From Candidatus Protochlamydia sp. (GTDB taxonomy: Bacteria; Chlamydiota; Chlamydiia; Chlamydiales; Parachlamydiaceae): DNA of 64,000 nucleotides. The DNA lies in the NCBI GenBank assembly GCA_013695355.1, contig JACDAQ010000014.1, forward strand, positions 62,001 to 126,000, given 5' to 3'. Both the position numbers and the translations under genes were made by a program. Under the pieces are notes generated by a model. The model had not been told where the DNA came from. It made no database searches and saw nothing but the letters and a program-made list of their open reading frames with translations. Within the stretch, counting starts at the first letter, position 1. Each line of letters starts with the position of its first letter. Below, piece after piece: positions 36,332 through 44,381 of this stretch.

Positions 36332-36971
36332 TTACAATTGGACATATGTTAAAGGAGGCTGCCCATCACGTGGTATGGTTTGGCTGCAGCGGTACCCCAA
36401 ACCACAAATAAGAGATAGCGGAAGCATTGCAAAAACGGTAGTGAATGCTGTGACTTTTAGTGGAACTCCAAGTAACAATCCAATTCCCAATGAACCAAAG
36501 GCTGCGCTGACTATGCCTAAGGCAGCAAGGGCTGTTGAATTAATATTCCTGACTTTTAAAAATGCTACAATTGTCATGGAGGTGAACATGACAGCCGAAG
36601 AGGTGAAACTTACCATGGGATTAATAATAACCTGAGTTTTGGGTTTATCTCTTTGAAAGTAAGGGATATCGTGCCTTAGATTTGTTCTTTCGCTCTGAAA
36701 AGAATATCAAATCGATATTCTTGAAGAGCGAAAGGGCGAAGATAGGGCACGAGATTCCCTTATTATTGAGGAGAGAAACCCAAAACTCAGGTTAATAGTG
36801 GTTGCTCGAGATAAGATCTGAGTTAAAACTTTTGCAGCCACGTAACCCACAACCCGCAAGTGTGGAAAAAAAAGTAACAGCAGCAATGCTTCCAAGAACG
36901 GATCCGTCAATTTGAAATCCATAATGAATTTCAGGATAATAGCTTCTAGGTTGAAGATTTGGATTGACTAT
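36332..36971 (-). pseudogene. Small membrane protein paralogue C, split by a MITE and otherwise damaged
   Basis: Three lesions can be read. First, the start is ATA (36971-36969), where paralogue D has ATG followed by the same VNP. Second, the frame shifts near 36840, between a segment read as FFSTLAG and the core VVGYVAAKVLTQILSRATTI. Third, the MITE-like element at 36629-36793 splits the gene after ATTI. Downstream, the frame NPMVSFTSSAVMFTSMTIVA then ALGIVSAAFGSLGIGLLLGV continues to the stop at 36332. Removing the element with one TA restores ATTIIINPMVSF in frame, matching paralogues B and D. The gene is dead in at least three ways. Confidence 0.8.
36629..36793. mobile_element. MITE-like element inserted in a gene (copy 3 of 3)
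   Basis: 165 bases, flanked by TA on both sides. The terminal repeats TAACCTGAGTTTTGGGTTT and AAACCCAAAACTCAGGTTA are perfect complements over 19 bases. Inner blocks: GAAAGTAAGGGATATCG, CTCTGAAAAGAATATCAAAT, GAAGAGCGAAAGGG and AGATTCCCTTATTATTGAG. It is the best preserved of the three copies. No coding frame. TA target duplication and lack of a transposase fit a non-autonomous Tc1/mariner or IS630-type element. Confidence 0.85.
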
Positions 36972-37061
36972 ACTTTTTCCTTATAATTAGATTAAATTAT
37001 GCTAACCAAGCGCAAAGGGATGGTTGATGATCGTCGGATTACGAGCAAATTCGATTCTCCT

Positions 37062-37504
37062 CTAAAGTAAATCTGGGACCATCGCCAAACCAGGTGCATG
37101 ATAAATTTCATAGTAGCTGATACCACCAATCCAAAGAGATAATGGAAGCAATGGGAAAAGTGTGGTGATTGCTGTAACTTTTAACGGAACTCCAAGTAAC
37201 AAACCAATTCCTAATGACCCTAAGGTTGCGTTCACTATGCCTAAGGCAGCAAGCGCTGCCCAATGAATTTGCCCCCTTCCCCCTAATTCAATAATTCTCA
37301 TAGCGGTGAGGCTCAAGACAGCGGCAGAAGTCCAACATATATCAGGTTTGATAAAAGTAGACGCCTGGGGGAGGACATGGATTAAAATTTTTGCAGCCAG
37401 ATAGCCCACAGAACCTGAGATGCTGTAAAGCAAGCAGCGGTTTTAATATATTCCAATCCTTGATTTATTACATAGTTTCGAGGTAGAAAGTCAGGATTAA
37501 CCAT
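37062..37504 (-). pseudogene. Small membrane protein paralogue D, frameshifted
   Basis: The gene starts at ATG 37504 (MVNPDFLPRNYVINQGLEYI) with AAAGGA ideally placed upstream, and this N-terminus resembles the damaged one of paralogue C. Near 37430 the frame must shift by one base to continue as LLYSISGSVGYLAAKILIHV and the rest of the family core, ending at 37062. Read alone, the downstream frame of about 123 residues has no ATG near its start and no ribosome-binding site. It may be a real frameshift, an assembly error, or (less likely) programmed frameshifting. The core has about four hydrophobic segments. Confidence 0.6.
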
Positions 37505-37646
37505 AATTTTCCTTTAATTGTAAATAATTGAATCAGTTATAGATGAATAATTAATAAGTCAATTATGAACTATTTATTCAAATATTTATAAGTGTGTGTA
37601 AAGGAATGATGCCGGCAAGCCGGCAGTCAAAGATGGGATGATGCTC

Positions 37647-37799
37647 TTATCGACCGATCAAAAGGAATATTCCTGCAAGCAATGCTAAAATGCCGGTTAA
37701 AAGAGGGGGGATGGTTAAGCCAACGACCGATACCAAGCCCACTAAAAGTAAATAAATAGCTAATAAAACAAATCCAATGTTAAAAGTTCGTCCAAACAT
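37647..37799 (-). CDS. 50-residue two-helix membrane protein
   Basis: A short complete frame: MFGRTFNIGFVLLAIYLLLV, then GLVSVVGLTIPPLLTGILAL, then LAGIFLLIGR. The ATG at 37799 follows AAGGAGC at ideal spacing, strong support for translation. Two hydrophobic helices meet at a Pro-Pro turn. Such tiny hairpin proteins occur in many bacteria without a clear role. It lies upstream of the membrane-protein pseudogenes and downstream of thiL on the same strand. Confidence 0.65.
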   Translation of the reverse strand: MFGRTFNIGFVLLAIYLLLVGLVSVVGLTIPPLLTGILALLAGIFLLIGR

Positions 37800-37863
37800 A
37801 GCGCTCCTTAAAAGTTAGATTAAACTATTTGAAGCGTAAAGCATTACTTTTAAAATAATCAAG

Positions 37864-38871
37864 TCAATTTTTTTTAGGGAAATGATCATAGCCCATTTTT
37901 GTGAGATCGACGGCTTTTCCATCTGTTAAAAAGATCAGGTCATGCTCTGATGTAATCGATCCGCATTGGAATAATGGACGCTCAAAAAGTTGTTGATACT
38001 GTGCATTGATTGTCTCATAGCTTTGAGGGTCGACAGTTAAAAGCAGGCAATAATCCTCCCCTGATGAAGCAGCCATTTCCGGCGCAGGCCAACTAAAGTG
38101 TTTTGCACAGTCTTGCAGCGAAGGGGAAAGAGGGAGGGCGTCTAAATTAATTTGAGCTCCGCAGCCTGATTCTTCCATGATATGTTTGATATCAGAAGTT
38201 ATTCCATCTGAAATGTCCATCATGGCATGCACTCCAACCTGTTTTGCAAGCCATTGCCCTTCCGGTAAATGCGCGCGAGGACGGACGTGTTCATGCACGA
38301 GGGGTGTTGTTACGGAGTTAAGAGGGAGATTATCGGTTAAAATCTTTAAACCTGCCCCGGAATCTCCCAAATAGCCTGTGCAGCAGATCAAGTCATGGAC
38401 CCTTGCTTGCGAGCGCCTTTTAATATTTGCCGTAAGTATCGTCCCAATGACCGCTGTGCTAATCAAAATTTCTCCAGAAGAGCTTGACGTATCGCCGCCA
38501 AGCAGGCTGCAATTTTCTGCCTGGGCTAATTTTCGAAATCCTTTGAAAAAGCTGTCAAGCCACTCCATCTGGCAATCTCCTGGAAGGGCAAGGGATAAAA
38601 AAGCATAAAGCGGCTTTCCTCCCATACCTGCGATGTCGCTTAAGGAGACAGCCAGAGACTTATAACCTAAATCTTCCGGCCTGATCCAATGTTTTTTAAA
38701 ATGGATATTTTCAATAAGCAAATCCGTTGTGTATAAAAAAGAAGAAGGACCTGCTCCGGGAAAAACTGCGCAATCATCGCCGATCCCTTCCACGCCTAGG
38801 CCTAGTTTTTGATCAAAAGAAGCTGCGAGCCGCTTGATCAGTTCGAATTCTCCAATATCTGTTACCTTCAT
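37864..38871 (-). CDS. thiL: Thiamine-monophosphate kinase
   Basis: Phosphorylates thiamine monophosphate to the active diphosphate. The PurM-like fold begins with FELIKRLAASF, then the ATP/Mg motif GIGDDCAVFPGAGPSSFLYT and TDLLIENIHFKKHW, then the conserved SLSDIAGMGGKPLYAFLSL and GGDTSSSSGEI. At 335 residues it is full length. It is the last gene of the dap run, 8 bases after dapL. Its presence implies that thiamine monophosphate is available from salvage or synthesis. Confidence 0.92.
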   Translation of the reverse strand: MKVTDIGEFELIKRLAASFDQKLGLGVEGIGDDCAVFPGAGPSSFLYTTDLLIENIHFKKHWIRPEDLGYKSLAVSLSDIAGMGGKPLYAFLSLALPGDCQMEWLDSFFKGFRKLAQAENCSLLGGDTSSSSGEILISTAVIGTILTANIKRRSQARVHDLICCTGYLGDSGAGLKILTDNLPLNSVTTPLVHEHVRPRAHLPEGQWLAKQVGVHAMMDISDGITSDIKHIMEESGCGAQINLDALPLSPSLQDCAKHFSWPAPEMAASSGEDYCLLLTVDPQSYETINAQYQQLFERPLFQCGSITSEHDLIFLTDGKAVDLTKMGYDHFPKKN

Positions 38872-38879
38872 TCAATTCC

Positions 38880-40091
38880 TTATAAACAACTTTTCAGGCG
38901 TTCAATTGCCTTGATTATTGATGTTCGATGGCCAAAGGCACTTAAACGAATAAATCCTTCACCAGCTGATCCAAAGCCGACCCCCGGCGTGCAAACTAAG
39001 TACCCTTTTTCTAAAAGCATTTTGAAAGCATCCCATGAACTGTGCCCCGGGAAACTGACCCAGAGGTAAGGGGCATGGACCCCTCCATAAACAGAATAAC
39101 CTAATTTTTCAAGAGCAGATTTTAACATGATGGTATTTTCCATGTAAAAATCCTGCAATTTTTCAATGGCTAAGAGCCCTTCAGGTTCAAGAGCTGCTAT
39201 GCCCCCTGCCTGGGAAAGATTGGAGGCTCCGTTGAAAAAAGTGGCCTGGATCCGGCTCCAATCCTGTTGCACAGGAAAACCATCCTCAAATTTTAATTGG
39301 GCTGGAAGCACGCTCCAGCCTAAGCGTACTCCTGAAAAACCGGCCATTTTAGAAAAAGAACCCAATTCGATCGCTACTTCGGAGGCTCCTGGAATTTCAA
39401 AAATGGAACGAGGTATTTTAGGGTCTTTGATATAAGGAGAGTAAGCAGCATCAAATATTATAATAGACTTATTTTTTTTGGCAAAGGCAATGAGTTGCTC
39501 CAATTGATCAAAAGTTGCTGCAGCACCTGTCGGATTATTCGGCGAGCAAAAAAAAATTAGATCAGTTCTGTCTGTCTGGTTAAGATCTGGGAAAAAGTCA
39601 TTGCGCGGGGTGCAGGGCATGTAGACAATTTTTTCATAATGCTTGGATGCTGTTTCATAGTGCCCGCTCTGCCCGATAGAGACGCTTGTATCGACATAGA
39701 CAGGATAGGAAGGGTCCTGGACCGCCATACTGACCCGGCTTCCAAATAAAATTTGAAGCCGTCCAATATCGCACTTGGCACCGTCTGAAATAAAAATATC
39801 CTGCGTATTTATTGTTCCCTGATAAATTTTATCAGAGATCGCCTGGCGTAATTTTAAATATCCTTGCTCGGGCCCATATCCTGCATACCCTTCTAAAGTA
39901 GCCAATTCAAGCGCCTTCTTAGAAATGGCATCGGAAATAGTATGAGGCAGAGGCTCGGTGGTATCTCCGATCCCCAGACTGATCAGTTGGATGCCGGGAT
40001 TTTTTTCCAAAAAGGCATTTTTTCTTTTGGCGATCTCAGGAAATAAATAGCCTGAATTAAGCTTAGCAAGATGCGAATTTCGTTTGACCAT
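38880..40091 (-). CDS. dapL: LL-diaminopimelate aminotransferase
   Basis: Converts tetrahydrodipicolinate directly to LL-diaminopimelate, using glutamate as amino donor and skipping the succinylated and acetylated routes. It is a class I PLP-fold protein of 403 residues, with LISLGIGDTTEPLPHT near the N-terminus typical of DapL, FCSPNNPTGAAAT, IIFDAAYSPYI and the PLP-lysine segment LGSFSKMAGFSGVRLGW. This route was first characterised in plants and Chlamydiae. The first 29 bases overlap the end of dapA on the same strand, indicating coupling. Confidence 0.95.
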   Translation of the reverse strand: MVKRNSHLAKLNSGYLFPEIAKRKNAFLEKNPGIQLISLGIGDTTEPLPHTISDAISKKALELATLEGYAGYGPEQGYLKLRQAISDKIYQGTINTQDIFISDGAKCDIGRLQILFGSRVSMAVQDPSYPVYVDTSVSIGQSGHYETASKHYEKIVYMPCTPRNDFFPDLNQTDRTDLIFFCSPNNPTGAAATFDQLEQLIAFAKKNKSIIIFDAAYSPYIKDPKIPRSIFEIPGASEVAIELGSFSKMAGFSGVRLGWSVLPAQLKFEDGFPVQQDWSRIQATFFNGASNLSQAGGIAALEPEGLLAIEKLQDFYMENTIMLKSALEKLGYSVYGGVHAPYLWVSFPGHSSWDAFKMLLEKGYLVCTPGVGFGSAGEGFIRLSAFGHRTSIIKAIERLKSCL

Positions 40092-40989
40092 AATTTGCCA
40101 TCCACTCTTTGGGAAGTTGATTGATTAATTCCGATAATGTCTCATGGTTTCTGGCTTGAAGCTCACATAAAGGAAGGCGGCAGGGTCCGGCCGGCAACCC
40201 AAACAGGGACATGGCGGCTTTGATCGGTATGGGATTTGTTTCGATAAATGCGGCTTTGAACAGAGGAATCAGACGGTAATGCCATTCTCTTGCGTATTCA
40301 AAATTGCCATTGATAGCTGCCATTGTTAAAGCTTTCATAGGTCCAGGAATCAAGTTGCTCATGACTGAGATAATGCCTTGCCCGCCTAAGGCAATTAATG
40401 GCAATGTTAGCGCATCGTCAGCCGATAGAACGGAAAAGTCATTTTTTGTTTTTTGCACCATTTCAATGACTTCTCCAATTTGAGAAATATTACCGGAGCC
40501 TTCTTTGATCCCGATGATGGAATCAAAGGCCATAAGCCTTTCGAGGGTATCGGTTTGCAGATTTTGTCCAGTGCGGCCCTGTATATTATAAAGACAGACA
40601 GGCAATGAAGTGGCACTGCAAATTGATTCAAAATGGCGAAACAGCCCTTCCTGAGTCGGCTTGTTATAATAGGGGGTAACAATCAGGGCGGCATCGGCTC
40701 CCATTTCTTCGGCTAAGCGGGTCTGCTCAATCGTCTGCTGGGTTGAGTAGCTTCCTGTGCCAACGATTAATAGACATTTGCCTTGTATTTCCTCGCGGGC
40801 GATCTGGATCACCTTTGTTTTTTCCATTTGAGACAAGGTGGGAGCTTCGCCGGTTGTCCCTAGAACGACTATTCCATCCACCTCATGTGCAAGCTGGGCA
40901 TGTAGAAGTTCTCTAAGGCCATTTTCGTCAAGGTCTCCATTAGATTTGAACGGGGTAATCAGGGCGGTATAAAGACCTTTTAAAAGCAT
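40063..40989 (-). CDS. dapA: 4-hydroxy-tetrahydrodipicolinate synthase
   Basis: Condenses aspartate semialdehyde with pyruvate, the first committed step to diaminopimelate. The TIM-barrel protein shows LYTALITPFKSNGDLDENGL, GTTGEAPTLSQMEK, the ATTGEA-type loop, and the Schiff-base lysine segment SIIGIKEGSGNISQ. The start is ATG 40989, with GAGGA upstream, giving 308 residues; the frame continues to 41055 without support. It lies about 220 bases downstream of dapB with a repeat between them, and overlaps dapL by 29 bases. Confidence 0.95.
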   Translation of the reverse strand: MLLKGLYTALITPFKSNGDLDENGLRELLHAQLAHEVDGIVVLGTTGEAPTLSQMEKTKVIQIAREEIQGKCLLIVGTGSYSTQQTIEQTRLAEEMGADAALIVTPYYNKPTQEGLFRHFESICSATSLPVCLYNIQGRTGQNLQTDTLERLMAFDSIIGIKEGSGNISQIGEVIEMVQKTKNDFSVLSADDALTLPLIALGGQGIISVMSNLIPGPMKALTMAAINGNFEYAREWHYRLIPLFKAAFIETNPIPIKAAMSLFGLPAGPCRLPLCELQARNHETLSELINQLPKEWMANYGQTKFASC

Positions 40990-41057
40990 GTAAAATCCTC
41001 GAAAAAATTCACAAAAAGACGTAAAGGAACGACCTAACAAAAATTTCGCTATCACTT

Positions 41058-41176
41058 ACAAGATAGAAAGGATCGCTTTTGGCGGCAAGATGGGCAAGAT
41101 AGAAAACAACGGGGAAAATCAAACTGTGCTATTATCCTGCCCTATCTTGCCGCAAAAGCGATCCTGCTTATCATGT
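41058..41176. repeat. Long palindrome, GCAGGATCGCT family (copy 1)
   Basis: About 119 bases with arms of roughly 44 bases: AAAGGATCGCTTTTGGCGGC then AAGATGGGCAAGATA faces TATCCTGCCCTATCTTGCCG then CAAAAGCGATCCTGC. It sits between dapB and dapA. A copy at 46514 and a related one at 51652 share the arms. The central 25 bases are unpaired. Confidence 0.75.
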
Positions 41177-41205
41177 TATTTAACTACAAAATACAATGTA
41201 CTCAT

Positions 41206-41877
41206 TCATTTGAGCATATCATTTAACGAAAAAAATCCTTTTTTATCAATGATCCATTCAGCGGCTAAAACCGCCCCTTCCGCAAATCCATTTCGATTGC
41301 GCGCCTCATGCGTGAGTGTGATAATATCGGCAGGGCAATCCATGCAAAGAGTATGTGTGCCTGGGATTGAGCCGCATCGGACGCTGGAAAATTGAAAATC
41401 TTTTAAACGAGGAATTTTCTTCAAAATTTCCTCTCTTAGCATTTTAGCTGTTCCAGAAGGGGAATCAATTTTTGCTTTATGGTGAAATTCAATTCCAGAC
41501 ATATCATATTGCTCAAATGGGTTTATCAGCTCGGCGGCAAAAGAAACAATTTGGCTGAACAAATAAACTCCAATGGAAAAGTTAGGGGCGTACAGGCAAG
41601 CGATCGAGGAATTTTCAATCATGCCCCTTGCCTTGGGAAGCTGTTCTTCCCAGCCTGTCGTTCCAATGATCAAGGCTTTCTCTGCCTGAACGCAAAGACG
41701 GATATGCTCCATTACACTTATTCCGGAGCTAAAATCAATCATGACATCAATCTCGTCCGGTATTTTTTCCAGTCGGTTTGAACCATTCGCTATTATCGCT
41801 ATTTCATGACCTCTTGTTTGGGCCATTTGGGCGGTCAATTTTCCCATTTTACCATAGCCGAACAACCCAATTTTCAT
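41206..41877 (-). CDS. dapB: 4-hydroxy-tetrahydrodipicolinate reductase
   Basis: Reduces hydroxytetrahydrodipicolinate with NAD(P)H. The Rossmann motif GLFGYGKMGKLTAQMA is N-terminal, VMIDFSSGISVMEHI and GTTGWEE follow, and the substrate/catalytic motif HHKAKIDSPSGTAKML is present. The terminal NRNGFAEGAVLAAEWI is also typical. At 223 residues it is shorter than the usual 240-270, mostly in the N-terminal nucleotide domain, but all motifs are there. Its ATG overlaps the stop of the upstream phospholipase D gene by 4 bases (ATGA). An inserted repeat separates it from dapA. Confidence 0.94.
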   Translation of the reverse strand: MKIGLFGYGKMGKLTAQMAQTRGHEIAIIANGSNRLEKIPDEIDVMIDFSSGISVMEHIRLCVQAEKALIIGTTGWEEQLPKARGMIENSSIACLYAPNFSIGVYLFSQIVSFAAELINPFEQYDMSGIEFHHKAKIDSPSGTAKMLREEILKKIPRLKDFQFSSVRCGSIPGTHTLCMDCPADIITLTHEARNRNGFAEGAVLAAEWIIDKKGFFSLNDMLK

Positions 41878-43007
41878 GCAGCCTCCTCATAAAAATCCAC
41901 ATAGCTTTTTCTTTTTTTGGCTGCTTTTGGGGAGGTCCTTTCTGATTTGCGCTGAAGGCATTCCCAAAGGCGACTCATTTTTGCTTGTTGGTCCAGCGAT
42001 AAGGACTGGAGGATAATAAAAACGTCATCATTCACTTTAAAAGCCGACTGGGTCCAATTGGCTGATCCATTCACTAGAATAGTGTCATCGATCCAGGCAA
42101 ATTTATGGTGGAGCAATCCCTGTCCCGTATTTAGCCTGACGGGAATCTTAGCTTCGCATAGTGCACGGATGGTCTCAGAGCTGGCCCCGCTTCCGGAATA
42201 GCGGTCGACCACAGCTTCGACCTTAACGCCGCGCTTCGCAGCTGCGATGAGCTCCTGTGTAAAATCATTGCGTGTCCAAGTAAACATGGCCACCCGAATG
42301 GTCTTTTTGGCGCTGCGGAATAATTCAATCATTCTCTGAACACCTTTTAAATGATCATCTGGAAGCATCCAGAGCTCTAATTTTTGGGCAGCAATTACTG
42401 TCTCAAGATGTGAAAGCTTATGAGAATATCCTTCTTCATTCATGCTATGAGCTTTTTCCAATAACGTACGCGCGAGCGGGGGGTGATGCATTGCCATTAC
42501 CAGGTTTCCATGGACGCGCAATGAATCGCTTGTCATATTAGCGGAACCCAGCACAACCTGCTGCTGATCGATAATTAAAATTTTTTGATGCATTAACCCT
42601 TTTCCAAGCCTTTTTACAATGGTGGCTTTGGGAATTTTTCTGGAAATACCGAGCGAAGCTTTCGCATCGCAGACAAGATGGACTGATATTCCTGCATCCG
42701 CTCTTTTATTTAAAGCCTGAATGATTTCAGGGTCCATTAAAGCATAGATGACAAAAGTAATTGATACGCTGGCGCTTTCAATTGCCTTAATGTAAAGAGC
42801 TGAGAGGTTGTCATCTGTCTGGTTCGAATAAAGCTTAAGAGGAGTATCCTGGGCGGGTAAATTGACTGCCTCAAAAGAGGCTAAGGGAAATTGGATCGTT
42901 TCTGCCAGTTTAAAGATAATGAAAATGAATAGTGCGATTAGGGCGCTGTAAGAAGTCTTTTTAACAATGTTGCCAGTATGTAGCTTTCGCGAACGTTTTT
43001 TTGCCAT
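41874..43007 (-). CDS. Membrane-anchored phospholipase D-like protein
   Basis: A 377-residue protein with an N-terminal transmembrane segment (about 19-42) after a basic start, so the domains lie outside the cytoplasm or the protein is exported. Two HKD motifs are complete: HQKILIIDQQQVVLGSANMT near residue 139 and HHKFAWIDDTILVNGSANWT near residue 305. Two HKD motifs in one chain form one active site in this superfamily, which cleaves phosphodiester bonds in lipids or nucleic acids. Chlamydiae carry many PLD genes. It starts the operon and overlaps dapB by 4 bases. Substrate cannot be predicted from sequence. Confidence 0.9.
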   Translation of the reverse strand: MAKKRSRKLHTGNIVKKTSYSALIALFIFIIFKLAETIQFPLASFEAVNLPAQDTPLKLYSNQTDDNLSALYIKAIESASVSITFVIYALMDPEIIQALNKRADAGISVHLVCDAKASLGISRKIPKATIVKRLGKGLMHQKILIIDQQQVVLGSANMTSDSLRVHGNLVMAMHHPPLARTLLEKAHSMNEEGYSHKLSHLETVIAAQKLELWMLPDDHLKGVQRMIELFRSAKKTIRVAMFTWTRNDFTQELIAAAKRGVKVEAVVDRYSGSGASSETIRALCEAKIPVRLNTGQGLLHHKFAWIDDTILVNGSANWTQSAFKVNDDVFIILQSLSLDQQAKMSRLWECLQRKSERTSPKAAKKRKSYVDFYEEAA

Positions 43008-43083
43008 TTTTTTTAAAAATTTCCATAAAGGATTTTTGCAGGGGCGCTCTTGACCCCCGCAAAAAAAGAATGCTTTTTCAAAT

Positions 43084-44220
43084 TCACTTCGAAAAATCCA
43101 GCTTTATTTTACTTGTGGAAGGGGAGTTAGTGATTGATTGTATTCTGGAACCTCTTCCCTTGGATGGGGTAGTATTCATTGATCCAGGATAGGAGCCGCT
43201 TTGGCTATCCTCTTTTGTCAGATCAGAAACAATTCCTTTTAATTCTTTAAGTAATTCTTCCTGACCGTCAGAATTCAATTTCTTTAGAAGAGAATCTATC
43301 AATTCCAATTGATTTTTGGTATGGGAAATTTGCACCTGATAGCAAGTAAGAAGAAAGTCAGGAGACTCGTTTGTGCTGGTATCCTCACTACTAAACACTT
43401 CATCATTTCGCTTGAGAATATCATTCAATTGTTGCTGTAAATCTTCAGTCTCGCTTTGCCGTATTTTAATTTTTTTTTCTATTTTGCCCAGCGTATTAAG
43501 TAGGTCCTCTTGGCAAGAAGGTTGCTTGATGGCTTCGCTGGATAACAGAAAATCAATTTGATGGATGTTTTGGCAAATTTCAATAAAAAATGTTTCCTTT
43601 TCAGATTGAAAACTATTCATTTTCTTAAGAAGGTCCTCATGCTTGCTTTGCTGAGTTGTTATTTTTTTCTTAATTTGTTCAATTAATTCGGGTAAGCTTT
43701 TTTGATCTTTTAAGAGCAGGGCATCAGATGACAATAACAAATCAATTTCTTGAACACCTGCGTAAATTTCATCAGGTTCTTTTATTACCCGCTCGTTTTT
43801 CATATCATTTTGCAGATTTTCGTGCATCATACTCAAAGTTTTTACGATCTTAAATTCAGAATCGAGAGGTATATTTGGCGTTTTTAAAATAAGTTGTGCC
43901 AATTTGCTAACTTCTTTGCCAATTGCAGCATAATTTAACAGTGGTTCAGACTCGCTTTGAATGGTGATATTAGTAATTTCACTCTCTGCGGCTTGTTCTT
44001 TACAAAAACAAATTTTTATTAAATTAAAACAACCAACAGCGAATAAACCGACCATGCCGCCAATGCCAATGCCAATCAAATCATTTCTATTGGAGGTGTG
44101 CATTTGAGTACCGAGGAAAATGCCCCCGCCTAGTCCGCAAGCGGATGCTATTCCATATCCGATTGTTTCTCCTATTCGGTATTCTGTATTTTGCTTGGGT
44201 AAAATTGCTATTGAATTCAT
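43084..44220 (-). CDS. Inc-like protein with bilobed hydrophobic domain and coiled coil
   Basis: A 378-residue protein. Residues about 18-70 carry two glycine-rich hydrophobic segments separated by a short polar turn: IGYGIASACGLGGGIFLG and LIGIGIGGMVGLFAVGCFNLI, the bilobed pattern of Inc proteins. The remaining 300 residues are highly charged, with several heptad coiled-coil stretches. No signal peptide. It faces the gene at 44382, which has the same design (hydrophobic head, coiled-coil tail), across a short divergent promoter region. Inclusion-membrane location is an inference from hydropathy. Confidence 0.65.
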   Translation of the reverse strand: MNSIAILPKQNTEYRIGETIGYGIASACGLGGGIFLGTQMHTSNRNDLIGIGIGGMVGLFAVGCFNLIKICFCKEQAAESEITNITIQSESEPLLNYAAIGKEVSKLAQLILKTPNIPLDSEFKIVKTLSMMHENLQNDMKNERVIKEPDEIYAGVQEIDLLLSSDALLLKDQKSLPELIEQIKKKITTQQSKHEDLLKKMNSFQSEKETFFIEICQNIHQIDFLLSSEAIKQPSCQEDLLNTLGKIEKKIKIRQSETEDLQQQLNDILKRNDEVFSSEDTSTNESPDFLLTCYQVQISHTKNQLELIDSLLKKLNSDGQEELLKELKGIVSDLTKEDSQSGSYPGSMNTTPSKGRGSRIQSITNSPSTSKIKLDFSK

Positions 44221-44381
44221 GTGCTTCCTTGTAAATATTTATAAATAGCTGTTACTATATTCTTAACGTAAAATTTTCGCTAGAATAAAAATTTACTTTA
44301 ATTTGTCATTAGTATAAAACATATATTGTTTTTCTAAAGAATATCATATCAATTTTTATTTAAAAAATAATGAGGACTCAA

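Noticed and set aside
36707-36922. 71-codon minus-strand frame taken as a separate small gene
   Set aside because: It runs from the damaged 5' part of paralogue C into the MITE; the restored-frame reading explains it as part of a split gene.
41090-41395. Plus-strand 101-codon frame
   Set aside because: Covers the palindrome and the antisense of dapB; composition is not protein-like.
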